Origin: CBFDBF01 sp050287965
GTDB taxonomy: Bacteria > Pseudomonadota > Gammaproteobacteria > Chromatiales > Chromatiaceae
Direction of reading: 5' to 3'
Length of the DNA: 64,000 bases
Assembly (NCBI GenBank): GCA_050287965.1
Contig: JBNKCX010000005.1
Coordinates: 36,637-100,636, forward strand
Below, piece after piece: positions 43,962 to 53,017 of the stretch. The stretch's first letter is position 1, and every line of letters begins with the position of its first letter. Both the position numbers and the translations under genes were made by a program. The notes beneath the pieces were generated by a model, which saw nothing but the letters and a program-made list of their open reading frames with translations, was not told the origin of the DNA and made no database searches.

Positions 43962-44375
43962 ATGTCCATGTTCAAGATATTTGATACCGCCGCCTCGGCC
44001 ATGAGCGCCCAGAATCTGCGGCTCAATCTGGTAGCCAGCAATATGGCCAACGTCGACAGCGTGAGCAGCAGTGTTGACCAGACCTACCGCGCACGTTTCC
44101 CGGTATTCCAGACCATGCTTGATCAGTTGAACCCGGAAGACCCGGCGGTGGGGGTGCAGCTCAAGGGTGTGGTGGAGAGTCAGGCGCCGTTGCGTATGGA
44201 GTACGCGCCGAATCACCCCCTGGCAAACGAAGAAGGGTACATCTTTCGGCCCAACGTCAACATGGTGGAAGAGATGGCCAATATGATTTCCGCCTCCCGT
44301 TCTTACCAGAGCAACGTGGAAGTAATCAATGCAGCCAAGCAGCTGTTGTCCGCCACCTTGAGGTTGGGCGAATAG
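43962..44375 (+). CDS. flgC: Flagellar basal-body rod protein FlgC
   Basis: Proximal rod subunit, exported by the flagellar type III system. 137 residues with the N-terminal rod motif AASAMSAQNLRLNLVASNMANVDS and the C-terminal helix EMANMISASRSYQSNVEVINAAKQLL. An AAGGGG site inside the flgB end precedes the ATG. flgD starts 11 bases after its stop. Confidence 0.96.
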   Translation: MSMFKIFDTAASAMSAQNLRLNLVASNMANVDSVSSSVDQTYRARFPVFQTMLDQLNPEDPAVGVQLKGVVESQAPLRMEYAPNHPLANEEGYIFRPNVNMVEEMANMISASRSYQSNVEVINAAKQLLSATLRLGE

Positions 44376-44386
44376 AGGAGTGAGCA

Positions 44387-45061
44387 ATGAGTGTAATTAA
44401 CACCGAATCGGATGTCTTTCAGACCCTCGGGCTGGCCCGTGAACTGGAGGACAAAAACCAGAATGAACTGGTATTGGAGGATTTCCTGGATCTGATGATA
44501 ACCGAGCTGACCCATCAGGACCCCTTCAAGCCCATGGAAAACAGTGAAATGGCGACCCAGATTTCCCAGTTCGCGACCGTTTCCGGTATCGATCAGCTGA
44601 ACGACTCGTTCTCGGATCTCTCCGGATCCCTGCTCTCCGATCAGGCGCTACAGGCGGCCAACCTGGTCGGGCGTGATGTGCTGGTGCCATCGGATGTCGG
44701 TTACTACACCACCGGAAGCACCCTGAATGGTGTCGTTGATCTGGAGCAGTCGGCCAGCAACGTTACGCTCCGCATCTCGAATGCGGCCGGTGTTCTGATC
44801 AGGGAGCTTAATCTCGGGACCCAGACCGCGGGTCAGGCGGAGTTCAGCTGGGACGGATTAACGGACGGCGGGGAGTATGCCCCCTCCGGTTACTACTATG
44901 TTACCGCCGAAGCGGTAATGGATGGCGAGACGATTGCTCCGGCCACCCTGCTTGAGGCCAGGGTGAACAGCGTCAGCGTCGGCTCGCTGGGACAGGGTTT
45001 AGCGCTCAACCTGGACGGCTTGGGCACGATTTCCTTTAACGATGTGGCAGAGATCCACTGA
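44387..45061 (+). CDS. flgD: Flagellar hook assembly protein FlgD
   Basis: Scaffold cap for hook growth, not part of the finished structure. 224 residues with the N-terminal FLDLMITELTHQDPFKPMENSEM motif (about 27-49), followed by a FlgD Ig-like and Tudor-like region (about 80-224, with WDGLTDGGEYAPSGYYYVTAEA). Preceded by GAGGAG. Confidence 0.95.
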   Translation: MSVINTESDVFQTLGLARELEDKNQNELVLEDFLDLMITELTHQDPFKPMENSEMATQISQFATVSGIDQLNDSFSDLSGSLLSDQALQAANLVGRDVLVPSDVGYYTTGSTLNGVVDLEQSASNVTLRISNAAGVLIRELNLGTQTAGQAEFSWDGLTDGGEYAPSGYYYVTAEAVMDGETIAPATLLEARVNSVSVGSLGQGLALNLDGLGTISFNDVAEIH

Positions 45062-45086
45062 TTGACGATTTAACAGGAGGACTACC

Positions 45087-46394
45087 ATGGCCTTTCGTAT
45101 AGCACTCAGCGGTCTCGACGCCGCATCAACCGACCTGGACGTGACCGGTCATAACATCGCCAATGCGGCAACCAACGGCTTTAAGGAGTCGCGGGCGGAG
45201 TTCGCCGACATCTACGCCACCTCCATCCAGGATGTGAGCGCAACGTCGGCCGGCCGCGGCGTAAAGGTTTCCAGGGTGGCGCAGCAGTTCGCCCAGGGCA
45301 ATATCGACTTTACCGCCAATAACCTCGACCTCGCCATCAACGGGGAAGGGTTCTTTATGTTGGAGGATTCGGCGGGTAACGTCTCCTACACCCGGGCCGG
45401 TGCCTACACGGTGGATCGGGACGGTTATATCGTGAACCACAACAGCGATCGGTTGCAGGTCTTCGCGCCCCTTGATCCCCAGGGTAATAACTTCAATACC
45501 GGGGCCACCACCGATCTGCAGCTCCCGACCCTGTCGGGGACCCCGTCAGCCACGGACAGCATAACCGCGGCATTGAACCTGGATCCCACCGGTACGGCGA
45601 CTCCCGCGGCCACCCTCTTTGATCCCACGTTGCCGGCTACCTATGACCACGCCACCTCCACCACGGTATATGACTCTCTGGGCGTGGGTCACACCATGAC
45701 CATGTATTACCGAGAATCGGACACCGTGGCCAATCAGTGGTACGTCTGGGCGACGGTGCTGGATTCCGACGGGACCACGGTACTGCCTTTGGATCCCAGT
45801 GTGGGCGGTGTGGTAGCGGCCCCCGCCTCGGGTGCGTATGAGGCCGCAATCATGAACTTCGGCACGGACGGCACCCTGACCACCAGTTCCGGCAGCGTCG
45901 ATGCCAACGGCCAGATCGTCTACGACCCGGAAGCCATCACCGGGGTCGATCCCCTGACCCTGACCTTCGACTACAACGATACCAGTCAGTACGGCGCCGA
46001 TTTCGCGGTCAATGACCTGACCCAGAACGGGTACGCCCCCGGCCGGTTGAGCGGTGTGGACATCGATACCACCGGTATTATCTTTGCCCGTTTCACCAAC
46101 GGTCAGTCGGAGGCCCTGGGACAGGTGGCTCTGGGCCGGTTCAACAACCCGCAGGGTCTGCGCCAGTTGGGGGATACCAGTTGGGCGGAAACCTACGCTT
46201 CCGGCGACCTGCAGATGGGTGCCCCCGGGACCTCCAGTTTCGGCCTGATCCAGTCCGGCGGCCTGGAGAATTCCAACGTGGATATCGCCGAGCAGCTGGT
46301 CAACCTGATCGTTGCACAGCGCAACTTCCAGGCCAACGCCCAGGTGATCTCCACCTCGGACACCATAACCCAGACCGTCATCAATATCCGGTAA
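45087..46394 (+). CDS. flgE: Flagellar hook protein FlgE
   Basis: Main hook subunit. 435 residues: N-terminal rod/hook motif LDVTGHNIANAATNGFKESRAEFADIY (about 18-44), a variable domain in the middle, and a C-terminal motif ENSNVDIAEQLVNLIVAQRNFQANAQVIST. It begins after a strong AGGAGG site. An inverted repeat without T-run (46396-46432) follows the stop. Confidence 0.96.
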   Translation: MAFRIALSGLDAASTDLDVTGHNIANAATNGFKESRAEFADIYATSIQDVSATSAGRGVKVSRVAQQFAQGNIDFTANNLDLAINGEGFFMLEDSAGNVSYTRAGAYTVDRDGYIVNHNSDRLQVFAPLDPQGNNFNTGATTDLQLPTLSGTPSATDSITAALNLDPTGTATPAATLFDPTLPATYDHATSTTVYDSLGVGHTMTMYYRESDTVANQWYVWATVLDSDGTTVLPLDPSVGGVVAAPASGAYEAAIMNFGTDGTLTTSSGSVDANGQIVYDPEAITGVDPLTLTFDYNDTSQYGADFAVNDLTQNGYAPGRLSGVDIDTTGIIFARFTNGQSEALGQVALGRFNNPQGLRQLGDTSWAETYASGDLQMGAPGTSSFGLIQSGGLENSNVDIAEQLVNLIVAQRNFQANAQVISTSDTITQTVINIR

Positions 46395-46395
46395 C

Positions 46396-46432
46396 GGGGC
46401 TGAGGGCCGGGGGGTACGTGCCCCTCGGCCCC
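46396..46432 (+). terminator. Strong hairpin between flgE and flgF (no T-run)
   Basis: An 11-base stem (46396-46406 with 46422-46432, one T-G pair) with a 15-base loop, two bases after the flgE stop. Without a T-run it probably stabilises upstream mRNA or lowers readthrough instead of stopping it. Confidence 0.5.
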
Positions 46433-46460
46433 TGATTCCCCCCGATCAACGGGAGGCACT

Positions 46461-47201
46461 ATGGATCGCATGCTTTATGTCGCCATGAGCGGGGCCAAAG
46501 AGACCCTGCTCGCCCAGGGCAGCAACAGCAACAACCTGGCCAACGCCAACACCCCCGGGTTCCTGGCCGATCTGCAGCAGTTCCGCAGTATGCCGGTGTT
46601 CGGCGACGGTCACCCCACGCGGGTGTACGGCATGAGCGAGCGGCCGGCCATCGATTTTTCCCATGGCTCCATCGTGCAAACCGGCGGTGAGCTGGACGTG
46701 GCGGTCAACGGGGAAGGGTGGCTGACGGTGCAGGCCAAGGACGGGGGAGAGGCCTATACCCGGCGCGGTGACCTGCAGCTGGACGCCAACGGCCTGTTAA
46801 CCACCGGCAACGGTTTGCCGGTTATGGGCAACAACGGACCCATCGCAGTACCGCCGGCGGAGAAGGTTGAGATCGCGCCGGACGGGACCATCTCCATACG
46901 CCCTCTCGGGCAAGGCTCCGATGAACTGGCGGTTATCGACCAGATCAAGCTGGTGAACCCGCCCAAGGCTGACCTGGAAAAGGGAAATGACGGGCTGATG
47001 CGTCTGAAAGACGGCGATACGGCCCAGCCCGACGTAGGAACCCAGGTGGTCAGCGGTGCCCTGGAGAGCAGCAACGTCAATATCGTCGATGCCATGGTCA
47101 ACATGATCGAGCTGGCGCGCCGGTTCGAACTGCAGGTAAAGATGATGAAGACCGCGCAGGATATGGAGAACAGCTCCGCCAGCATTATGCGCCTGGCCTG
47201 A
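46461..47201 (+). CDS. flgF: Flagellar basal-body rod protein FlgF
   Basis: Rod subunit. 246 residues with the N-terminal LAQGSNSNNLANANTPGFLADLQQFRS motif and the C-terminal LESSNVNIVDAMVNMIELARRFELQVKMMKTAQ helix shared with FlgG. Preceded by GGGAGG. The gene ends in front of a sigma-54 promoter. Confidence 0.95.
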   Translation: MDRMLYVAMSGAKETLLAQGSNSNNLANANTPGFLADLQQFRSMPVFGDGHPTRVYGMSERPAIDFSHGSIVQTGGELDVAVNGEGWLTVQAKDGGEAYTRRGDLQLDANGLLTTGNGLPVMGNNGPIAVPPAEKVEIAPDGTISIRPLGQGSDELAVIDQIKLVNPPKADLEKGNDGLMRLKDGDTAQPDVGTQVVSGALESSNVNIVDAMVNMIELARRFELQVKMMKTAQDMENSSASIMRLA

Positions 47202-47220
47202 CCGCAGGATACGGATTAAG

Positions 47221-47236
47221 TGGCAAGCAATTTGCT
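47221..47236 (+). promoter_or_regulatory. Sigma-54 promoter between flgF and flgG
   Basis: TGGCAA (47221-47226), five bases, TTGCT (47232-47236). GG (47222-47223) and GC (47234-47235) are exactly 10 bases apart. It sits in the 87-base gap before flgG and would start about 42 bases before the ATG. Confidence 0.8.
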
Positions 47237-47288
47237 TGAAATGAAACAGAACCAGTAGAGACAGATTCGAGAAGTAGAGGAGACCACC

Positions 47289-48074
47289 ATGTACCCGGCA
47301 CTTTGGATAGCGAAAACCGGCCTCGACGCCCAGCAGACCCAGATGTCCGTGATCGCCAATAACCTGGCCAACGTCAATACCACCGGTTTCAAGCGGGACC
47401 GGGCCATATTCGAGGACCTGATCTATCAGAATATCCGTCAGGTGGGTGCCCAGACCTCCCAGGACACCACCCTGCCGTCCGGACTGGCCCTGGGTACCGG
47501 GGTTCGTCCGGTGGCGACCCAGAAGCTGCATAGCCAGGGCAACATCATGCAGACCAAGAACCCGTTCGATATCGCGATTCAAGGTCGGGGGTTCTTCCAG
47601 GTTCTGCATCCCGACGGATCCATCGTCTATACCCGCGACGGCTCCTGGGGTCTTACCTCCGAGGGCGAACTGGTTAACGCCAACGGTTATCCGCTGGAGC
47701 CGTCCATATCCATACCGGCCAACACCCTGAGTGTGACGGTTGGTTCCGACGGTGTGGTTTCGGCACTTATCTCCGGCAATAACGCGCCGACCCAGATCGG
47801 CAATATCGAACTCGCCGATTTCGTCAATCCCATGGGGCTGGAAGCGATCGGCGACAACCTGTTCCGGGAAACGGCATCCAGTGGTGCGCCCACTACCGCC
47901 ACTCCGGGAGAGGACGGAGTGGGCACCCTGATCCAGGGTTCCCTGGAGAGTTCCAACGTGAACGTGGTGGAGGAGCTGGTCAATATGATCGAGACCCAGC
48001 GCGCGTACGAGATGAACTCCAAGGCAATCTCCACCACCGACGAGATGCTGGCCTACGTAAGCAACCAGCTCTAG
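47289..48074 (+). CDS. flgG: Flagellar distal rod protein FlgG
   Basis: Distal rod subunit. 261 residues, near the usual 260. Signature segments: TGLDAQQTQMSVIANNLANVNTTGFKRDRAIFEDLIYQ (about 10-46) and the C-terminal LESSNVNVVEELVNMIETQRAYEMNSKAIST. Preceded by AGAGGAG. It has its own sigma-54 promoter upstream. flgH follows after 33 bases. Confidence 0.97.
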   Translation: MYPALWIAKTGLDAQQTQMSVIANNLANVNTTGFKRDRAIFEDLIYQNIRQVGAQTSQDTTLPSGLALGTGVRPVATQKLHSQGNIMQTKNPFDIAIQGRGFFQVLHPDGSIVYTRDGSWGLTSEGELVNANGYPLEPSISIPANTLSVTVGSDGVVSALISGNNAPTQIGNIELADFVNPMGLEAIGDNLFRETASSGAPTTATPGEDGVGTLIQGSLESSNVNVVEELVNMIETQRAYEMNSKAISTTDEMLAYVSNQL

Positions 48075-48107
48075 TAACGGCAGAAAGGTGAAAGGAAAGG
48101 TGATCTC

Positions 48108-48815
48108 ATGAACAGGCGGCTGGAAGTCCTCATTATCCTGTTGGGAGTGGTTCTGCTCGCGGGCTGTAATTCCCCCCCGAAACGGGATCCCGCCTACGCG
48201 CCCATACGGCCGGTGGTCCCGCCGCCGTCGCCGCTGGGTAACGGCGCCATCTACCAGGCCGGATACGCCAACGCCTGGTTCGAGAACGTGCGGGCGCGCC
48301 GGGTGGGCGATATGCTCACCATCAAGTTGGTGGAAAAGACCGATGCCACAAAGAAAGCCGCCACCTCGGTAAAAAAGGATAACAGCAACAGCGTAACCAA
48401 TCCGACCATACTCGGTACCTCCCCGCAGTTCAGCGTACCGGGTGTTCTGCCCCTTGCCAGCACAAGCAACCTGAACCTGGGCACCTCCCTCGAATCCTCC
48501 CACTCCTTTGACGGAGAGGGGGACAGCGCCCAGAGCAATGAACTGACCGGCGATATCACCGTTACCGTCTATGAGGTGTTGCCGAACGGTTACCTTCTGG
48601 TGCGCGGCGAGAAGCGTCTCGGCATCAACCAGGGCAATGAGTACATCAAGGTTTCCGGCATCGTGCGGCCGGCGGATATCGACTCCGACAACACGGTGCT
48701 CTCCACCCGCCTGGCCGATCCCACACTCGTCTATGTGGGTGACGGTCCGGTTGCCAGCGCTAACGTTATGGGCTGGTTGGCCAAGTTCTTCATCAGCGCT
48801 CTGATGCCCTTCTAG
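48108..48815 (+). CDS. flgH: Flagellar L-ring lipoprotein FlgH
   Basis: Outer-membrane L-ring subunit. 235 residues with a lipoprotein signal ending in LLAGC (lipidated C20), and the LTIKLVEKTDATKKA segment and LGINQGNEYIKVSGIVRPADI typical of FlgH. Two AAGG sites lie before the ATG. flgI starts nine bases later. Confidence 0.96.
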   Translation: MNRRLEVLIILLGVVLLAGCNSPPKRDPAYAPIRPVVPPPSPLGNGAIYQAGYANAWFENVRARRVGDMLTIKLVEKTDATKKAATSVKKDNSNSVTNPTILGTSPQFSVPGVLPLASTSNLNLGTSLESSHSFDGEGDSAQSNELTGDITVTVYEVLPNGYLLVRGEKRLGINQGNEYIKVSGIVRPADIDSDNTVLSTRLADPTLVYVGDGPVASANVMGWLAKFFISALMPF

Positions 48816-48824
48816 GAGGCGATC

Positions 48825-50018
48825 ATGAAACGGTATAGCGCAACAAACAATCCCGGATGCCGGGCCGCTACGGGTCCGGTTACAAGATCGTGGAACAGGA
48901 TGTTACGTTCCTATGGGTTCTTTTTCCTTACCCTGCTGACGCTGCTGGCGACGGCCAGCGCGGTTCCGGCGCGGGCTGAGCGGATCAAGGATATCGCTTC
49001 CATCGCCGGCATTCGCAGCAACCAGCTCATCGGTTACGGCCTGGTGGTGGGGCTTAACGGCAGCGGTGACAAGGTCAACGCCTCACCCTATACCGAACAG
49101 AGCCTGCGCAGCATGCTTACACAACTCGGTATCGTAGTACCGCCGAATACCCAGATAAAACCCAAGAACGTGGCGGCGGTAACCATTCATGCCGATCTGC
49201 CTCCGTTTGCCAAGCCGGGTCAGACCATCGACGTGACCGTCTCCTCCATTGGTGACGCCAAGAGTCTGCGTGGCGGCAGCCTGTTGATGGCCCCGTTGAA
49301 AGGCGCGGACGGTAAGGTCTACGCCATCGCTCAGGGCAACCTGGTGGTGGGCGGTCTCAGTGCTTCCGGTGAAGACGGTTCCAGTGTCACCGTCAATATC
49401 CCCAGCGTCGGCCGCATTCCCAGCGGCGCCACGGTTGAACGCACGGTGCCGAATCCGTTCGATCAGGGTAATACCCTGGTGCTGAATCTCCACCGGTCTG
49501 ATTTCACCACCGCCAGGCGGGTAGTGGAGTCCATCAACAAGGCCATCGGTGCGGGCGCGGCCAGGGCCATGGATGCGGCGTCTATCCAGGTCGCTTCTCC
49601 GTTGGATCCGGCGCAGCGGGTCAATTTCATGTCCATGATCGAAAATCTCGAAATCACACCGGGTGAAGCGGCGGCACGGATCGTGGTCAACTCCCGTACC
49701 GGTACCGTTGTCATCAGCAGCCAGGTTCGCGTCGCGCCGGCAGCGGTTTCCCACGGGAGTCTGACGGTGACCATCAGCGAGGCCCCGCAGGTCTCTCAGC
49801 CTGGGGCATTCTCCGGTGGGACTACAACGGTGGTTCCAAGAAGCGATGTGGAGGTCACCGAAGGCGGCAGCCGCATGTTTCTGTTCAAGCCCGGCGTGAC
49901 CCTGGATGAGGTGGTCCGCGCGGTAAATCAAGTGGGTGCGGCGCCCAGCGACCTGGTAGCTATCCTCGAGGCGCTCAAGCAGGCAGGCGCCCTGAAGGCG
50001 GAGCTGGTGGTGATCTGA
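48825..50018 (+). CDS. flgI: Flagellar P-ring protein FlgI
   Basis: Periplasmic P-ring subunit. 397 residues with the family opening ERIKDIASIAGIRSNQLIGYGLVVGLNGSGDKV after the signal peptide. The signal has a long N-terminal part: the ATG at 48825 is supported by a strong AGGAGG site, but the hydrophobic core begins only near residue 30, so an inner ATG at 48900 is an alternative. The stop overlaps the flgJ ATG by one base. Confidence 0.95.
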   Translation: MKRYSATNNPGCRAATGPVTRSWNRMLRSYGFFFLTLLTLLATASAVPARAERIKDIASIAGIRSNQLIGYGLVVGLNGSGDKVNASPYTEQSLRSMLTQLGIVVPPNTQIKPKNVAAVTIHADLPPFAKPGQTIDVTVSSIGDAKSLRGGSLLMAPLKGADGKVYAIAQGNLVVGGLSASGEDGSSVTVNIPSVGRIPSGATVERTVPNPFDQGNTLVLNLHRSDFTTARRVVESINKAIGAGAARAMDAASIQVASPLDPAQRVNFMSMIENLEITPGEAAARIVVNSRTGTVVISSQVRVAPAAVSHGSLTVTISEAPQVSQPGAFSGGTTTVVPRSDVEVTEGGSRMFLFKPGVTLDEVVRAVNQVGAAPSDLVAILEALKQAGALKAELVVI

Positions 50019-50983
50019 TGGCCGCGGCAGCCCTGTATACCGATTTTCAGAGCATCGCCCGGCTCAAGGCTCAGGCGCGCGATGATTCCGGGGCGGTGCT
50101 GGACCAGGTCGCGCGCCAGTTCGAATCACTCTTTACCCAGATGATGCTGAAAAGCATGCGCGAGGCGAACCTGGGAGAGGGAATCTTCGATAGCAGCCAA
50201 ACCCGCTTCTATCGCGATATGTACGATCAGCAGATCGCCCTGCATCTCTCCGAGAGCGGCGGTATCGGCCTGACAGGGGTGATAAAGCGCCAATTGGGTG
50301 GTGAGGTGTCGGAGCAGGAGCTGAATCCGAAGGGTATTGGAGACTACCTCAAGGCGGCGATTACGCTGGGTGGCGGGCGGCTGCAGAGCAGTTATGTGCC
50401 GGAGCATCGGCCTGTGGTGCCCCTGCGGGAGACGGAGGAGGGGATCCCTTCGGCGCCCCTGGAAACCACCGACCCCGCAACCTGGAAAGCTGAGGATTTT
50501 GTCGAGCAGCTCTGGCCCTGGGCGCAGGAAGCGGCGGATAAGCTGGGGCTGGCGGCACCGGCCCTGCTCGCCCAGGCCGCCCTGGAGACCGGCTGGGGCA
50601 AGCACCTGATGCAAACCGCCGAGGGTGGTTCCGCCCATAACCTGTTCGGTATCAAGGCGGATACGGATTGGGAGGGGGGTAAGGTCCAGGTCGGTACCCT
50701 GGAATTCGAACAGGGTGTCGCCGTACGTAAAAAGGATAGTTTCCGGGCGTACGAGACATTTCGCGACAGTTTTAACGATTATGTCGACTTTTTGCAATCG
50801 AATCCAAGGTACAGCCAGGCCCTCGGCAGCGCCGGGGACCCGAAAGCGTATTTTTCCGAGTTGCAGAAGGCGGGTTATGCCACGGATCCCCGCTATGCGG
50901 AGAAGATCACGGCGGTAATGGAGGGTCCGGAGATGCAGCGGGCCCTGGAGCATCTTAAGAATAGGGCGGAACAGCCGTTATAA
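50018..50983 (+). CDS. flgJ: Flagellar rod-assembly peptidoglycan hydrolase FlgJ
   Basis: Two-domain protein that caps the growing rod and cuts a hole in peptidoglycan. 321 residues: rod-binding domain (about 1-100), linker (100-155) and glucosaminidase domain (about 160-315) with the catalytic Glu, E190, in AQAALETGWGKHLM. Dual-domain FlgJ is typical of beta- and gammaproteobacteria. Start overlaps the flgI stop. Confidence 0.96.
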   Translation: MAAAALYTDFQSIARLKAQARDDSGAVLDQVARQFESLFTQMMLKSMREANLGEGIFDSSQTRFYRDMYDQQIALHLSESGGIGLTGVIKRQLGGEVSEQELNPKGIGDYLKAAITLGGGRLQSSYVPEHRPVVPLRETEEGIPSAPLETTDPATWKAEDFVEQLWPWAQEAADKLGLAAPALLAQAALETGWGKHLMQTAEGGSAHNLFGIKADTDWEGGKVQVGTLEFEQGVAVRKKDSFRAYETFRDSFNDYVDFLQSNPRYSQALGSAGDPKAYFSELQKAGYATDPRYAEKITAVMEGPEMQRALEHLKNRAEQPL

Positions 50984-51041
50984 GTAGTAGTTATCGCGGC
51001 TGCGGAAATTTACCGAATACGACAGCAGACAGGATAAAAAG

Positions 51042-53015
51042 GTGGCGGATATTCTCAACATTGGCGTCTCGGCTCTCAACGCGTTTCAGCGTTCGCTGAC
51101 CACGACCGGTCACAACATCGCCAACTCTGAGACCGAGGGATACAGTCGGCAGCGGGTAAATCTGGGAACTCGGATACCGGAGCTGACCGGCGCCGGCTGG
51201 GTCGGCTCCGGTGTACAGGTGACCAACATTCAGCGTCTGTATGACGATTTTCTCGCCACCCAGATGCGCACCACCCAATCCAATACCTCCGAGCTACAGA
51301 TCTTTTATCAGTTCGCCAGTTGGATTGACGGCCTGGTGGCTGATCCGGAGGTCGGGCTTGATCCCGCCATCCAGGACTTCTTCAACGCCCTGCATGTGTT
51401 GTCGGACGACCCTTCCTCGATACCGACCCGACAGGTGGTGCTGTCTGAAGCGCAATCCCTGGTGGACCGTTTTCATGACTTCGCCAGCCAGTTTGATGCC
51501 ATCCGCAGTCAGTTGAACGGACAATTGGATGATCTGGCCGAGGAGGTTACCTCCATCGCCGAGTCAATTGCCGATGTGAATCAGGCCATAGTAGAGGCCA
51601 TCGGAGCGTCCGGCGGAGAGCCGCCCAACGATCTGTTGGATAAGCGCGAGGTGCTGTTGAACCAGCTGTCGGAGAAGGTGAGTATCACCGTGGTGCCTCA
51701 GGACAACGGGGCGTGGAACGTCTTCATCGGCCGGGGGCAGTCGCTGGTGCTTAATACCACGGCGGCCACAATTACTACCGCGCAGAATGCAAACGACGTG
51801 AATGCGCGGGATATCGTCTTCAGCGGCATCTCCGGCAGCCAGATAATTACCGATTTTATCAGCGGCGGTGAAATGGGCGGTATCCTAAGGTTTCAGGATG
51901 AGATGCTGAATTCCGTCCAGAATCAACTGGGGCTGGTGGCTATAGGCATCTCCGACCGGATGAACAGCCAGCACCAGCTGGGGCTCGATCTGGACGGCCT
52001 GTTCGGTGGCAACCTGTTCAGCCCCGCGGCGGTGGAGGTACTGGCGAACAATGCCGCCGCTCCGGCGGTAACCGCCACCATTCTCGACAGCGGAAACCTG
52101 ACGACCAGCGACTACGAACTGGTTACCGTGGACGGTGCGGCCGGCGATTTTCGTCTGACCCGGCTCTCGGACAATCAGACCTGGACCTTTAATGCCGGCG
52201 CCTATCCCTATACCTATCCACCGGCCGGGGATCTGGACGGGATCAGTATCACCATTCCCGCCGCCGCCACCACCGGAGATGTCTTTCTGATCCGGCCCAC
52301 CCGCAGGGCGGCGCAGGACATCACGCTGGAGATCCAGGACCCGCGGGCGCTGGCGGCGGCCGCTCCGGTGCGTGTGAATCCTTCCACCAACTCGGTTTCC
52401 GGCGGCCCCAACCTGGGTACCGCAACCATAACCCAGCCGGCAATCGCCGATCTCGGTAATATCCCCCTGGCGGGCGATATCACCCTGGAGTATTCGTCCG
52501 CCATACCCGGATTCACGGTTACCGGCGGTCCGGGCGGCACTATCGCGTACGATCCGGCGACCCAGAGTTCGGGCGTGGAGTTCAATTTCCCCGCCTATGG
52601 AGACATGACGTTCACCATCAGCGGTATTCCGCAGGATGGAGATCGTTTCGTCATCACCAACAATACCGGCGGCATCGGGGACAACCGTAACGCCCTGGCC
52701 CTGGCCGACCTGCAGAACGTGAATACTCTGCTGGGGAGCTCCAGCGGCACCGCAGAGACCGCCACTTTTCAGCAGGTCTACGGCCAATTGATTGCCGATG
52801 TGGGTTCTCAGACCCGTCATACGGAGATCGTTTCCCAGACCTCCGAGGCGTTGTTGTTGCGGCAGCAGGATGCCCTCTCTTCCGTCAACGGCGTCAACCT
52901 GGATGAGGAGGCGGCCAATCTTGTGCGGTTTCAGCAGGCCTATCAGGCGGCGGCGCAGATGATCTCCGTGGGCAGTACCATTTTTGATACCCTGCTCGGA
53001 GCAGTGAGGAGGTAA
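51042..53015 (+). CDS. flgK: Flagellar hook-associated protein 1 FlgK
   Basis: Hook-filament junction protein. 657 residues, with the conserved N-terminal LNIGVSALNAFQRSLTTTGHNIANSETEGYSRQRV and C-terminal EEAANLVRFQQAYQAAAQMISVGSTIFDTLLGAV. It begins with GTG 51042; AGGA lies seven bases upstream. A variable region (about 330-560) makes it longer than E. coli FlgK (547). Confidence 0.96.
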   Translation: MADILNIGVSALNAFQRSLTTTGHNIANSETEGYSRQRVNLGTRIPELTGAGWVGSGVQVTNIQRLYDDFLATQMRTTQSNTSELQIFYQFASWIDGLVADPEVGLDPAIQDFFNALHVLSDDPSSIPTRQVVLSEAQSLVDRFHDFASQFDAIRSQLNGQLDDLAEEVTSIAESIADVNQAIVEAIGASGGEPPNDLLDKREVLLNQLSEKVSITVVPQDNGAWNVFIGRGQSLVLNTTAATITTAQNANDVNARDIVFSGISGSQIITDFISGGEMGGILRFQDEMLNSVQNQLGLVAIGISDRMNSQHQLGLDLDGLFGGNLFSPAAVEVLANNAAAPAVTATILDSGNLTTSDYELVTVDGAAGDFRLTRLSDNQTWTFNAGAYPYTYPPAGDLDGISITIPAAATTGDVFLIRPTRRAAQDITLEIQDPRALAAAAPVRVNPSTNSVSGGPNLGTATITQPAIADLGNIPLAGDITLEYSSAIPGFTVTGGPGGTIAYDPATQSSGVEFNFPAYGDMTFTISGIPQDGDRFVITNNTGGIGDNRNALALADLQNVNTLLGSSSGTAETATFQQVYGQLIADVGSQTRHTEIVSQTSEALLLRQQDALSSVNGVNLDEEAANLVRFQQAYQAAAQMISVGSTIFDTLLGAVRR

Positions 53016-53017
53016 AC

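Noticed and set aside
46797..48503. 568-residue open frame on the minus strand
   Set aside because: Lies opposite flgF, flgG and flgH, which are certain; composition is that of a shadow frame.
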